Notes: a model not told the origin generated them from the letters alone. A stretch of DNA of 64,000 nt from Agromyces atrinae (GCF_013407835.1 NZ_JACCBI010000001.1:62001-126000), one strand, 5' to 3'. Positions 1 through 8,910 are shown, numbered from the stretch's first letter. Made by a program: numbers and translations.

Positions 1-1
1 C

Positions 2-583
2 GCGTCGACCTCGACCGTGCGACTCGTGGGCTCAACGGGTGCGAACCTCTACGCCTCGATCTCGGCGGGCATCAACGCCCTCTACGGCCCGCTCCACGGC
101 GGCGCCAACGAGGCCGTGCTGCAGATGCTCGCCCGCATCCAGGACTCGGGCGAGAGCGTCGCGAAGTTCGTCGAGCGCGTCAAGAACAAGGAAGACGGCG
201 TGAAGCTCATGGGCTTCGGGCACCGCGTCTACAAGAACTACGACCCGCGCGCGAAGCTCGTGAAGGAGTCGGCGGACGCCGTGCTCGCCGGGCTCGGCGT
301 CAACGACCCCCTGCTCGACCTCGCGAAGGAGCTCGAGCAGATCGCCCTCGAGGACGACTACTTCAAGGAGCGTCGCCTCTACCCGAACGTCGACTTCTAC
401 ACGGGCGTCATCTACAAGGCGATGGGCTTCCCGACGCGCATGTTCACCGTGCTCTTCGCGATCGGCCGCCTGCCCGGCTGGATCGCGCACTGGCGCGAGA
501 TGAACGCCGACCCCGCGACGAAGATCGGCCGCCCGCAGCAGCTGTACACGGGCGCCGGCGAGCGTCAGTTCCCGCAGCGCTGA
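2..583 (+). CDS. gltA: Citrate synthase, C-terminal part (5' end outside window)
   Basis: Citrate synthase condenses acetyl-CoA and oxaloacetate to citrate in the TCA cycle (cytosol). The frame is open from base 2, so the window begins inside the gene. The 193 residues present are a bit under half of the usual 420-440. Visible motifs are [11 protein letters not shown] with a substrate-binding His, [14 protein letters not shown] with the second active-site His, and PNVDFYTG with the catalytic Asp. The protein ends in a normal C-terminus. The gene converges on sbcC with 88 bp between them, in which I see no convincing terminator. Assignment to citrate synthase is firm. Whether it is the main enzyme or a 2-methylcitrate synthase paralogue cannot be settled from this half. 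Confidence 0.95.
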   Translation, partial: ASTSTVRLVGSTGANLYASISAGINALYGPLHGGANEAVLQMLARIQDSGESVAKFVERVKNKEDGVKLMGFGHRVYKNYDPRAKLVKESADAVLAGLGVNDPLLDLAKELEQIALEDDYFKERRLYPNVDFYTGVIYKAMGFPTRMFTVLFAIGRLPGWIAHWREMNADPATKIGRPQQLYTGAGERQFPQR

Positions 584-671
584 GCTGCCCGCGCGTGCTT
601 CTGACCGCGCCGAAGCTCCGGCAGAACGCCGACGGTGCGGCGAACCACTGGGGCGCGGCGATGGGGGAGCG

Positions 672-3626
672 TCAGCGCTGGTCGATGACGCTCCATCCGC
701 CGTCGGCGACGTCGATGGCGAGCTTCGCCGGGATCTGCTCCTTCATCGCCTCGACGTGACTGATGAGGCCGATCGTGCGGCCGCCCGCCCGCAGGCTGTC
801 GAGCGTTCCCATCGCGATCTCGAGCGTGTCGCCGTCGAGTGAGCCGAAGCCCTCGTCGATGAAGAGGGTGTCGAGGGTGACGCCGCCCGCACGCCCGGTG
901 ACGACCTCGGCGAGGCCGAGCGCGAGCGCGAGCGACGCGAGGAACGACTCTCCGCCCGAGAGCGAGTGCGTCGACCGGGGACGACCGGTGTGCAGGTCGA
1001 GCACCTGGAGCCCGAGGCCGGACGACGCCTTGCGGTACGCGAGCGCATCGGAGTGCTCGAGCCGGTAGCGACCACCCGACATCTGCCGGAGCCGCCCGTT
1101 CGCGGCGGCGACGATCTCTTCGAGTTCGGCGGCGAGCACGTACGACTCGAGTTTCATCTTCTTGGTGTTGGGGGTGTCGCCGCGAAGGCTCGCGGCGAGC
1201 GTCGCGACCGTCTCGTACTCGGCGTGCGCCTCGGCGCTCGCGGACGCCGCGGCACGTGCGGCGCTCAGCAGCTCGGCGACGGACGTGTCCCGTTCGATGA
1301 GGGCGTCACGCGCGCTGCGGGCCTCGTCGCGCGCGTGCTCCGAGACGAGGAGCGCCGCGGCCGACGCATCGACGTCGACGGGCTCGCTCGGCAGCCCATC
1401 GAGCTCGGGGTCGGCGAGCGTCGCCTTCGCGATCGCGCGGCCCTCGTCGTGCGCTCGCACGGAGGCCTCGACCTCACCCTGATCGGTCGGTGAGAGGAGA
1501 GCCTGCTCGACCGACTCGGCGTCGGCGAACCCCGACTCGGTGAGCTGCGCGGCGAGGGCCTCGTCGGCGGTCGCGAGCGCCGACAGAGCCGACTCCTCGC
1601 GGCGTTCGGCCTCGGCCACCGAGCGGAGGGCACGGAGTCGCCGTGTCGTGTCGCGCAGGCGCTCGGCGACCGTCGTGAACTCGCCGCGATGCTGCTCGAC
1701 GCGATCGGTCGCCGTCGCGAGTGCAGCGCGCGCCACGGACGCCTCCACGTCGGCGGCATCACGCTTCTCGCGGAGCGCGGCCAGCCGAGCCTCGGCCTCA
1801 TCGAGCTCGCGGCGGAGGGCGTCGCGTTCGGCCGTCTGCGCGACGAGCGTCTCGGCCGCCTCGGCAGCAAGAGCGACCGCACGCGAGGCCGCGGTGACGC
1901 GTTCGTCGAGCGTCGCTCGATCGACGCCGTCGGTGCGCACGCGCTGCTCGCCGATGCGGGCACGCAGCGCATCGGCCGCGGTGCGGGCCTCGTCGGCGCC
2001 GCGCGTCGCGGCCTCGAGATCGGCGACCGCGGCGGCGACCATCGATTCGGTGACGGCGTCGTCGCCCGCCTCGGCGGGAGCGGGATGCTCGAGCGACCCG
2101 CACACGGAACACGCCTCGCCGTCGACGAGGGCCGCGGCGAGTTCGGCCGCGTGGCCGCCGAGGCGCCGCTCGTGCAACCGATCGAGCGCGATCGATGCCG
2201 CGGTGCGCTTGCGACCCTGGTCGAGTTCGAGCGCCTCGGCCGCGGGCAGGGCGAGGACGAGCTCGTCGAGCATCTCGGCCGCGCGGGCCGCCGCCTGGCA
2301 CCGCTCCCGTTCGGCCGCAGCGCTCTCGGCGCGCCCGGCCGCGACGCTCGACGCGGTGATGCGCTCGAGAACGCCTTCCAGCCGGGCCGGAAGCTCCTCC
2401 GAGCGCGTGAGGGCGTCGGTGAGCGTCGTCGTCGCCGTGGTGAGCCGCGCCTCGGCGGCGGTCAGGGCGTCGCGTTGACCGGGGAGCGCACGTTCGTCGG
2501 CGGTGATCGCCTCGAGTTCCCCCTCGTCACGGAGCAGGCGCTCGATGTGCGTCTCGAGGTCGGCCCGCTCGAGTTCGAGGAGCGCCCGGTCGTCGTCGTG
2601 CGACACCCCTGCACGTGCCGTCGAGAGCGCGGTCGCCGCGAGTGCGGCCTCGGAGCGTGCCGCGCGCGCCGCGAGTACCGCGGGCCGGACGGTCTCGGCC
2701 GATCGATGGAGCGCCAGCCGCTCGCGTGCCCGAGCGATCGTCTCGGCCGAGGCATCCAGTTCGGTCAGCCGCTGCTCGGCCGCCGCACGTCGCCGCTGGC
2801 GCTCGGCCGTTGCGGTGAGACCCTCGTGGGCGGTCGCGGCGACGCGGTGCGCCTCGTCCGCGATCGCGGCGACACGTGCAGCCTCCTCGGCCTGCCGGTG
2901 AAGCGCCGCAGCCGCGTCGTCGGCGGACTCGAGGTTCATGAGTTCGACGTCGAGCCGACGGCTCGCTTGCGCGACGAGCTGGTCGATGCGCGCCCGAGTG
3001 ACCGACAGGCCTTCGGCGAGCACGCGCGTGCGCTCGGCGAGGGCGTCTTCGTAGTCGCGGAAGCGACGCGTGCCGAACAGGGTGCGCAGTAGCGCCTGTC
3101 GCTCGTCGTTCTTGGCGAGGAGAAATTGCTGGAAACGGTTCTGCGCGAGCAGCACGACCTGGAGGAACTGCTCCTTCGAGAGTCCGAGCACGCGTTCGAG
3201 TTCGTTGCCGACGTCGGCGGGCCGCGCGAAGAGGCCCTCCCACACGTCGCCTTCGGCGCCTCGGCGGAGGACGGCGAGCCGGGCGGATGCCGGCGTCTTC
3301 GTCGTTCCGTCGCCGCGCTTCTTCGGCCGGTCGTACGCGGGGGAGCGCTCGACCCGGTAGCGGTCGTCGCCCACGGTGAACTCGAGCACGACGAGGGTCG
3401 GGTCGTCGGGCCCGCAGTGGTCGCTGCGGAGCCGTGCCTCGGTCTTGTCGTACCGGGGAACGCCGTCGAAGAGCGCGAAGCAGATGGCGTCGAGGATGCT
3501 CGACTTGCCCGCGCCGGTGCGACCACCGATGAGGAACAGCCCGTCGTCGGCGAAGGCGTCGAAGTCGACGGTCTGGGTGGACTTGTACGGACCGAAGCCT
3601 GTGATCTCGACGCGGTTGATCCTCAC
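672..3626 (-). CDS. sbcC: SbcC, ATPase subunit of the SbcCD nuclease (Rad50-like)
   Basis: Large SMC/Rad50-type ATPase that works with SbcD to process DNA hairpins and blocked double-strand ends. Of 984 residues, the N-terminus carries Walker A (GGRTGAGKSS, residues 34-43). Long Ala/Arg/Glu-rich coiled-coil arms flank a zinc hook CSVC near residue 505. The C-terminal half holds the signature LSGGESF (about residue 890) and Walker B LFIDEGFGSLD. The GTG start at 3624-3626 overlaps the sbcD stop (GTGA), so the two are translationally coupled. The frame stays open far upstream through sbcD, but the family N-terminus (VRINRVEITGFGPYKS) fixes the start here. Size is normal for actinobacterial SbcC. 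Confidence 0.95.
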   Translation of the reverse strand: MRINRVEITGFGPYKSTQTVDFDAFADDGLFLIGGRTGAGKSSILDAICFALFDGVPRYDKTEARLRSDHCGPDDPTLVVLEFTVGDDRYRVERSPAYDRPKKRGDGTTKTPASARLAVLRRGAEGDVWEGLFARPADVGNELERVLGLSKEQFLQVVLLAQNRFQQFLLAKNDERQALLRTLFGTRRFRDYEDALAERTRVLAEGLSVTRARIDQLVAQASRRLDVELMNLESADDAAAALHRQAEEAARVAAIADEAHRVAATAHEGLTATAERQRRRAAAEQRLTELDASAETIARARERLALHRSAETVRPAVLAARAARSEAALAATALSTARAGVSHDDDRALLELERADLETHIERLLRDEGELEAITADERALPGQRDALTAAEARLTTATTTLTDALTRSEELPARLEGVLERITASSVAAGRAESAAAERERCQAAARAAEMLDELVLALPAAEALELDQGRKRTAASIALDRLHERRLGGHAAELAAALVDGEACSVCGSLEHPAPAEAGDDAVTESMVAAAVADLEAATRGADEARTAADALRARIGEQRVRTDGVDRATLDERVTAASRAVALAAEAAETLVAQTAERDALRRELDEAEARLAALREKRDAADVEASVARAALATATDRVEQHRGEFTTVAERLRDTTRRLRALRSVAEAERREESALSALATADEALAAQLTESGFADAESVEQALLSPTDQGEVEASVRAHDEGRAIAKATLADPELDGLPSEPVDVDASAAALLVSEHARDEARSARDALIERDTSVAELLSAARAAASASAEAHAEYETVATLAASLRGDTPNTKKMKLESYVLAAELEEIVAAANGRLRQMSGGRYRLEHSDALAYRKASSGLGLQVLDLHTGRPRSTHSLSGGESFLASLALALGLAEVVTGRAGGVTLDTLFIDEGFGSLDGDTLEIAMGTLDSLRAGGRTIGLISHVEAMKEQIPAKLAIDVADGGWSVIDQR

Positions 3627-4750
3627 GCGGCGGCCTCGTCGCCCGCGCGCTCGCCGATGACGTCGGCGATGAGCCGCTCTTCCTCGGGTGTCGGCCCGTC
3701 GCCGCCGCGCACGTGCTCGAGGAATCCCGCGATGATCTCGGGGTCGCTCTTCGCCTTGACACGTTCGGCATAATTCGACGCGCCGTCGCCGCTCGTCTCG
3801 GCCGGTCGGTGGTCGAGAGTCGCGCACCAGGGGAAGCGGGTCTGGAGCTTCCGCATGGCATCGATCGGACGGCTCGTGTCGGTGAGGATCGCCGAGACCC
3901 AGTCGTCGCGCTGCGCGTCGAAGCGATCGTCGGTGAGGAGTTCGTCGAGCGTGCCCGTGATGACCGAGAGTGCGCGCGGCACGGGCAGATCGATCCACTC
4001 GGTCGCCTCGGCGCCCGCATCGACGTCGACGAGCCAGCCGCCGCGGGGCTTGGCCGCTTCGGCGAACGAGTAGTGCAGCGGCGCGCCCGAGTACCGCACG
4101 CGCGGCGACAGCGTCGAGCGCCCGTGGATGTGGCCGAGGGCGACGTAGTCGGGACCGTCGAAGGCCGACATCGGCACGACGTCGAGGCCGCCCGCCCGGA
4201 TCTCGCGCTCGACGTCGCTCGCCTCGACACCCGCCGCGAAGCAGTGCGACAGCACGACGCTCGGCCCGCGGAGCGCATCGCGGATGCCGCGCATTGCGAA
4301 CGACACGGCGTCGGCCTGGGTGCGGAGGGTCTCGCCGGGGTAGCGGTGACGGATGAGGCTCGGCTCGAGGTACGGGATGCCGTAGAAGTCGACGCCGTCG
4401 ATCTCGACGGGCACATCGTGCTGCTCGACGCGCGTCAGCACGTGGATTCCTGCAGCGGCGGCGAACGCCGCCTGGAAGCCGAGTCGGCTCGCCGAGTCGT
4501 GGTTGCCGCTCGTCATGACGACGCGGGCGCCCGCGTCGCGGAGTCCGCCGAGCGTCGCGGTGAGCACGTCGAAGCTCTCGCCCGACGGCGTGGCCGAGTC
4601 GAAGACGTCGCCCGCGATCGCGACGACGTCGATGCGCTTCTCGGCGACCGTCGCGGTCAACGCCTCGAGCACCTCGCGGAGGGCCGGCAGCGTCGAGTGA
4701 CCGTGGAAGGTGCGACCGATGTGCCAGTCGGAGGTGTGCAGGATGCGCAT
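3623..4750 (-). CDS. sbcD: SbcD, Mre11-like nuclease subunit of SbcCD
   Basis: Metallophosphoesterase nuclease partner of SbcC, with dsDNA exonuclease and ssDNA endonuclease activity, cytosolic. The 375-residue protein shows the expected metal-binding motifs in order: HTSDWHIG (residues 5-12), GDVFDSA, SGNHDS and GHIHG. It is the first gene of the sbcD-sbcC operon and its stop overlaps the sbcC GTG start. There is no Shine-Dalgarno. A TACCGT hexamer lies 6 nt before the ATG, suggesting a leaderless transcript. It is divergent from the small gene at 4824, with 73 bp between the two starts. Confidence 0.95.
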   Translation of the reverse strand: MRILHTSDWHIGRTFHGHSTLPALREVLEALTATVAEKRIDVVAIAGDVFDSATPSGESFDVLTATLGGLRDAGARVVMTSGNHDSASRLGFQAAFAAAAGIHVLTRVEQHDVPVEIDGVDFYGIPYLEPSLIRHRYPGETLRTQADAVSFAMRGIRDALRGPSVVLSHCFAAGVEASDVEREIRAGGLDVVPMSAFDGPDYVALGHIHGRSTLSPRVRYSGAPLHYSFAEAAKPRGGWLVDVDAGAEATEWIDLPVPRALSVITGTLDELLTDDRFDAQRDDWVSAILTDTSRPIDAMRKLQTRFPWCATLDHRPAETSGDGASNYAERVKAKSDPEIIAGFLEHVRGGDGPTPEEERLIADVIGERAGDEAAA

Positions 4751-4756
4751 GCCTCA

Positions 4757-4762
4757 ACGGTA
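4757..4762 (-). promoter_or_regulatory. -10 hexamer of leaderless sbcDC transcript
   Basis: TACCGT on the minus strand, 6 nt before the sbcD ATG and with no Shine-Dalgarno between. This spacing puts the transcription start at or next to the start codon. Confidence 0.5.
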
Positions 4763-4811
4763 ACGGCGGCCGCCGACATCCCTCGGAAACCGAGCAGTAA
4801 CACGCAGTGCC

Positions 4812-4817
4812 TAACCT
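4812..4817 (+). promoter_or_regulatory. -10 hexamer of leaderless transcript for the gene at 4824
   Basis: TAACCT placed 6 nt before the ATG. It faces the sbcD hexamer about 50 bp away, so this is a compact divergent promoter pair. Confidence 0.5.
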
Positions 4818-4823
4818 CGCCCC

Positions 4824-5324
4824 ATGACCCACGAGCCGCGCGCCGATCGCACCGTCGAGCGGGCGAGCGCCGCGCATCGCGCACCGGCCGAGACGTCCCT
4901 CGAATCGCGGATGCTCATCGCACTCGGCGCGAGCCTCGGTGCCGAGCTCACCCCGCTCACCCTGACCGTCGACGGCGTGACACGTCTCGAGGTGGAGGGG
5001 GCCGACCCCGCCGGCGGCATCCTCGTCCAGCTCGTCGCCAACGTCGGGGCCCTCAAATCGCCCGTCCGCAATCGGGTCGCCGCGAACATGTTCAAGCTCG
5101 CCTGGCTCACGACGAGCGTCCTCCCGGACTCGCGGGCCATCCTGTGCGTCACCGATAGCGTCGCCCCCGCCTTCACCGCGACCGGGTGGGCGAGCCTCGC
5201 CGCTCGCGACCTCGGAATCGAGGTCTTCCGCTTCGACGACGACGAGCACGGCGGACGCGTCGCGGTCGTCCTGCCGCAGCCGGGCACAATTTACGGCTCC
5301 GAAACATCGTCGGCCGAATCCTGA
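4824..5324 (+). CDS. Hypothetical soluble protein
   Basis: 166 residues that I do not recognise. It has a charged N-terminus (MTHEPRADRTVERASAAHR), a mixed alpha/beta-looking body with short hydrophobic strands (LTLTVDGVTRLEV, GGILVQLVANVG, RAILCVTDS), and an acidic/polar tail. There is no signal peptide, membrane segment or catalytic motif. The start is supported by the TAACCT hexamer 6 nt upstream and by high GC in third codon positions. It is transcribed away from sbcDC and toward the catabolic cluster, but 119 bp with an inverted repeat separate it from the flavin reductase, so I do not count it in that operon. Confidence 0.75.
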   Translation: MTHEPRADRTVERASAAHRAPAETSLESRMLIALGASLGAELTPLTLTVDGVTRLEVEGADPAGGILVQLVANVGALKSPVRNRVAANMFKLAWLTTSVLPDSRAILCVTDSVAPAFTATGWASLAARDLGIEVFRFDDDEHGGRVAVVLPQPGTIYGSETSSAES

Positions 5325-5325
5325 A

Positions 5326-5340
5326 ATACGGCCTTCGTAT
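5326..5340. promoter_or_regulatory. Short inverted repeat, possible operator of the catabolic cluster
   Basis: ATACG-gcctt-CGTAT is a perfect 5-bp inverted repeat with a 5-bp centre, about 105 bp before the flavin-reductase start. It lies in the only sizeable gap ahead of the cluster, and no regulator gene is adjacent. A dimeric repressor site is possible, but the arms are short and chance is not excluded. Confidence 0.25.
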
Positions 5341-5443
5341 CGTTGTCGGTAGATGGACCTCCGCGGGGCCGCAGCACGTCAGTGATTCGCTCCGCACGCT
5401 CTCCACTCTCCAGTCATCACCGGATCGAGTCTTAGGAGGAACC

Positions 5444-5920
5444 ATGTCTTCTCTCGTCGCCCCGAACCCGCTGCGTCGGGCACTCGGGCATATGGCCACA
5501 TCAGTGACGCTCGTCACAACGACCCACAACGGCCAGAACCACGGGTTCACAGCGAACAGCTTCGCGGCCGTCTCGTCGAGCCCGCCCCTCGTCACCGTCT
5601 TCCTCGCCGACACGGCCGAGTGCTACGGGGTCTTCGAGCGCACGGAGCACGTCGCCGTGAACGTCCTCGCCGACGATCAGGGCCACCTGGCCCGTGCCTT
5701 CGCCACGCGCGGCATCGACAAGTTCGCGGATCTCGCCCTCGCCGACTCCGACGCCCCCGTGCCCGTGGTCGACGGCGCGATGGCCTCAATCATCGGCCGG
5801 GTCGACGAGCGGTACACCGTCGGCGACCACCTCATGCTCCTCATCGCGGTCGACGACGTCGTGTACTCCGATCGCGAACCCCTCGTGTACCACAACCGCG
5901 TATTCAGAAAGCTGGTCTGA
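5444..5920 (+). CDS. Flavin reductase (RutF/HpaC/SsuE-like)
   Basis: NAD(P)H:flavin oxidoreductase of the flavin_reduct family, expected to supply FMNH2 to the two flavin-dependent monooxygenases downstream. It has 158 residues, the normal size for the family. The core pattern GFTANSFAAVSSSPPLVTV and the conserved HVAVNVLADDQ stretch are present. A strong Shine-Dalgarno AGGAGG at 5434-5439 is 4 nt before the ATG and decides the start against earlier in-frame codons. It is the first gene of a co-directional cluster and is followed after 3 bp by the ABC ATPase gene. Role as monooxygenase partner is inferred from context. The reductase fold itself is clear. Confidence 0.88.
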   Translation: MSSLVAPNPLRRALGHMATSVTLVTTTHNGQNHGFTANSFAAVSSSPPLVTVFLADTAECYGVFERTEHVAVNVLADDQGHLARAFATRGIDKFADLALADSDAPVPVVDGAMASIIGRVDERYTVGDHLMLLIAVDDVVYSDREPLVYHNRVFRKLV

Positions 5921-5923
5921 TCG

Positions 5924-6757
5924 ATGGACTCCTCTCCCGCCATCCGCATCGCCGCCGCCCGCAAGATCTACGGGTCGGGCGCCACCACCCTGACCGCGCT
6001 CGACGGCGTCGACCTCGACATCCGCCCGGGCACCTTCGTGAGCATCATCGGGCCGTCCGGTTGCGGCAAGTCGACGCTCCTCCGACTCATCGCGAGCCTC
6101 GAAGAGCCCGACGACGGCGACGTCGAGATCTTCGGGGTCTCGCCGCAGGCCGCGTGCGCGGCGAAACTGGTCGGCTTCGTGCCGCAGTCGCCCGCGCTCC
6201 TGCCGTGGCTCAACGTGCTGCAGAACGTCAGCCTCCCGCACAAGATCAACCGGGGAGCGGAGAAGCGGCGCCCCACGGCGGCTGCGGCCGTCTCGAACCG
6301 GCCGGCCACCGACCTCACGAAGCTCCTCCACGACGTCGGACTCGGTGAGGCCCTGCACAAGCTCCCGTCGGAGCTCTCCGGAGGAATGCAACAGCGCACG
6401 GCGATTGTCCGGGCGCTCGGCCTGCAGCCCGAAGTGCTCCTCATGGACGAGCCGTTCTCGGCCCTCGACGAGTTCACCCGGGAGGCCCTGCAGGAACAGC
6501 TCCTCGACCTGTGGGACGAGATCAAGACGACCGTCGTCTTCGTCACCCACTCGGTCACCGAGGCCGTGCGGCTCTCCGACACGGTCGTCGTCATGGCGCC
6601 GAAGCCGGGGCGGATCGTCGACGTCATCGACATCGACCTGCCTCGCCCGCGCAGCGCGGAGATGATCAAGACGGGCGACTTCCACCACTACGAAGACCTC
6701 ATCCGTGACCGCCTGCAGGCCGCATGGCGCTCGCCCGAACTCCCGACAGCAGCCTGA
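5924..6757 (+). CDS. ABC importer ATP-binding subunit (SsuB/TauB type)
   Basis: ATPase of a nitrate/sulfonate/taurine/pyrimidine-precursor class importer, on the cytoplasmic face of the membrane. The 277 residues show Walker A GPSGCGKST (about residue 44), the Q-loop region near VPQSPALLPW, signature LSGGMQQR, Walker B LLMDEPFSALDE and the H-loop VTHS. A roughly 20-residue Ala/Arg-rich insert (EKRRPTAAAAVSNRPATD) sits before the helical domain and is not typical. It lies 3 bp after the reductase, and its stop is 11 bp before the permease start. Substrate cannot be read from the ATPase. Confidence 0.93.
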   Translation: MDSSPAIRIAAARKIYGSGATTLTALDGVDLDIRPGTFVSIIGPSGCGKSTLLRLIASLEEPDDGDVEIFGVSPQAACAAKLVGFVPQSPALLPWLNVLQNVSLPHKINRGAEKRRPTAAAAVSNRPATDLTKLLHDVGLGEALHKLPSELSGGMQQRTAIVRALGLQPEVLLMDEPFSALDEFTREALQEQLLDLWDEIKTTVVFVTHSVTEAVRLSDTVVVMAPKPGRIVDVIDIDLPRPRSAEMIKTGDFHHYEDLIRDRLQAAWRSPELPTAA

Positions 6758-6768
6758 GGAGCACCGCC

Positions 6769-7620
6769 ATGACCGCCCTTGCCGACAGCCCCGCTCCTGC
6801 CGTGACCCGCGAGACGACGGATACCGTGCCGCACCGTCAGCGCACGATGCCGAAGTTCCTCCGCCCGAGCCGCTGGCTCCCGCTGACCATCATGATCGTG
6901 CTGCTCGCCGTGCTCTGGCAGATCGGTTCGGTCACGATGCCCTACCTGCTGCCGCCGCTCAGCGCGATCGGCGAGACCCTCGTCGGCAACCCCGGCTACT
7001 ACCTCACGAACGCCTGGGTGACCCTGCAGGAGGCCCTCCTCGGTCTCGTCTTCGCCTTCATCGCGTCGTCGATCCTCGCGATCGCGATCAGCGAGGTCGC
7101 GGTCCTCCGTCGGGCCATCATGCCGATCGCCGTCGTGCTGAACGTCACCCCTCTCGTCGCGATCGCGCCGGCCCTCGTCGTCGCGTTCGGTTTCGGGCCC
7201 GAGCCGAAGCTCATCGTCACGGCGATCATCTGCTTCTTCCCGATCCTCATCAACGTGTCGGTCGGACTCCGATCGGTGCCGACGTCGGTCGTGCAGTTCT
7301 ACACGACCGTCGCGGCCTCCCGCGCCGAGATGCTGTGGCACGTGCGGGTACCGAACGCGCTGCCCTACCTCTTCGCGGCACTCAAGATCGTGCTGCCGCT
7401 CTCGATCGTCGGAGCCGTCGTCGCCGAGATGTTCGCCCCGGGCGCGGCAGAGGGTCTGGGCACGGCCATCAGCCTCGCAAGCTCGAACAACAAGCTCTCG
7501 GTCATCTACGCGTCGATCTTCATCCTCGCCGTGATGGGCGCGACGCTCCTCGCCATCGTCACGGCCGTCGAGCGCCGCGTGCTGCACTGGCACGACTCGC
7601 ACTCGGCGAGCGACGACTGA
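6769..7620 (+). CDS. ABC importer permease (SsuC/TauC type)
   Basis: Inner-membrane permease of the same importer, 283 residues with about six hydrophobic segments and an EAA-like loop (VAASRAEMLWHVRVP) that contacts the ATPase. The ATG at 6769 is chosen because AGGAG (6757-6761), which overlaps the previous stop, lies 7 nt upstream. An in-frame ATG at 6724 would overlap the ATPase gene. It is followed by 180 bp containing a short tandem repeat before the substrate-binding protein gene. Confidence 0.92.
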   Translation: MTALADSPAPAVTRETTDTVPHRQRTMPKFLRPSRWLPLTIMIVLLAVLWQIGSVTMPYLLPPLSAIGETLVGNPGYYLTNAWVTLQEALLGLVFAFIASSILAIAISEVAVLRRAIMPIAVVLNVTPLVAIAPALVVAFGFGPEPKLIVTAIICFFPILINVSVGLRSVPTSVVQFYTTVAASRAEMLWHVRVPNALPYLFAALKIVLPLSIVGAVVAEMFAPGAAEGLGTAISLASSNNKLSVIYASIFILAVMGATLLAIVTAVERRVLHWHDSHSASDD

Positions 7621-7729
7621 TACCGAGCGACTGTCCCGGCCTCCGCCTGACCCGTTCCCTCCGCCTCGAGGTCGTCATCCGCACCTCGTCACGGCACCGC
7701 TCTGCCGTCTGAGCCCCGGTTCCCTTCAC

Positions 7730-7789
7730 CCACCCCTCGCGTCATCCCACCCTGCGTCATCCCACCCCTCGCGTCATCCCACCCCTGAC
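7730..7789 (+). repeat. Short tandem repeat, 15-17 bp units
   Basis: Unit CCACCCCTCGCGTCATC occurs at 7730-7746 and 7762-7778, with a 15-bp variant CCACCCTGCGTCATC between them (7747-7761) and a truncated fourth copy (CCACCCCTGAC) running to the Shine-Dalgarno of the next gene. It is C-rich on the coding strand and lies in the 5' leader of the substrate-binding protein gene. Confidence 0.85.
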
Positions 7790-7800
7790 AGGAGTCCTCC

Positions 7801-8910
7801 ATGGCACCCCGAACCCCCACCGCTCGCCTTCGCACCGCCCTCGCGCTCGTCGGCGTCGCCGCTCTCACCGCGACGCTCGCCGCGTGCTCGACCGACGAGG
7901 CCGACAGCGCGGCCCCCGGATCGACGGCGGGATCGGCCATCTCGGCCGAACGCTGCGCCGAGAACGAGGCCGCCGGCACCGTGACCTACCTCACGGGCTA
8001 CCAGTACCAGGCCTCGGCATCGATCCTCGAGGTCATCGCGGCGAAGGAGCTCGGCTACTTCGACGCTCTCTGCATCGACCTCGACATCCAGCCCGGAACG
8101 GGCGACACGGGACAGAACACCCAGCTGCTCGCGAGCGAGCAGGTGCAGTTCACCGCCGTCAGCCAGCAGAACATCATCCAGGCGCAGGACTCCGGCATCG
8201 ACATCCTCGGCATCTCGTCCTACTCGAACGTCGGCCTCGAAGTGCTCATCACGGGTCCGGAGATCACCGACCTCACGCAGCTCGAGGGCACCATTCTCGG
8301 CCAGAAGGGCGAGCTCCCGCCCACGGTCGGCGCGATGCTCGACAACGCGGGCGTCGATGTCGGAAGCATCCAGCAGGTCGTCGTCGGCTACGACCCGTCG
8401 GTCCTCACGCGCGGCCAGGTCACGTCGCTCACGGGCTTCATCTCGAACGAGCCGAACCTGCTCGAGGCGATGGGCGAGGACGTCACGGTGTGGCGCCCGT
8501 ACGACGAGGACGTGCCGTCGTCGCTCGGCGCGCTCGCCGTCAACCCGGGCTTCGCGAGCGAACACCCCACCGTCGTCGAGGACTTCCTGCGGGCCTCGTT
8601 CCACGCGTTCGAGTACTGCGAGGAGAACGGCGAGGAGTGCGTCGGGTACGCCTCGGCGCTCTCGGGCGAGGGCTACGACGCCGAGCACAACCTGAAGATC
8701 TGGGAGACCGAGGCGGGCATCGTGCGCGAGAGCCAGACCGGAGACCTCGGAGCGATCGACACGGCCAACGTCGAGGCCATCGCCGCGATGCTCGACGAGT
8801 ACTCCCTGCTCGAGACGCCCGTCTCGGCCGATGACGCGCTGGCCTACTTCGAGCCGGCATTCGTCACGGCCGTCTACGCCGACGGAACGCTCGTCTGGCC
8901 TGCACCCTGA
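7801..8910 (+). CDS. ABC importer substrate-binding lipoprotein (SsuA/THI5-like)
   Basis: Extracytoplasmic, lipid-anchored binding protein that delivers substrate to the permease. Of 369 residues, the first 28 form a type II signal peptide ending in the lipobox LAAC, with lipidated Cys29. The mature part has the NMT1/THI5-like layout: an early ligand strand (TVTYLTGYQYQAS), EVIAAKELGYFDA, then a second lobe with SVLTRGQVTSLTGF. This family binds sulfonates, nitrate, HMP pyrimidine, riboflavin-like and other small aromatic or anionic compounds, so the substrate stays open. Shine-Dalgarno ACAGGAG (7788-7794) precedes the ATG by 6 nt. Confidence 0.9.
   Translation: MAPRTPTARLRTALALVGVAALTATLAACSTDEADSAAPGSTAGSAISAERCAENEAAGTVTYLTGYQYQASASILEVIAAKELGYFDALCIDLDIQPGTGDTGQNTQLLASEQVQFTAVSQQNIIQAQDSGIDILGISSYSNVGLEVLITGPEITDLTQLEGTILGQKGELPPTVGAMLDNAGVDVGSIQQVVVGYDPSVLTRGQVTSLTGFISNEPNLLEAMGEDVTVWRPYDEDVPSSLGALAVNPGFASEHPTVVEDFLRASFHAFEYCEENGEECVGYASALSGEGYDAEHNLKIWETEAGIVRESQTGDLGAIDTANVEAIAAMLDEYSLLETPVSADDALAYFEPAFVTAVYADGTLVWPAP

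Noticed and set aside
3627..5249. Upstream extension of the sbcC frame by 540 codons
   Set aside because: It runs antisense-in-register through sbcD and its promoter, is low-complexity, and the SbcC family N-terminus begins at 3626.
5325..5443. FMN or other riboswitch ahead of the flavin reductase
   Set aside because: None of the RFN-element conserved segments is visible. Only a short 5-bp palindrome is present.
7730..7789. CRISPR array
   Set aside because: Units are 15-17 bp, contiguous and without spacers.
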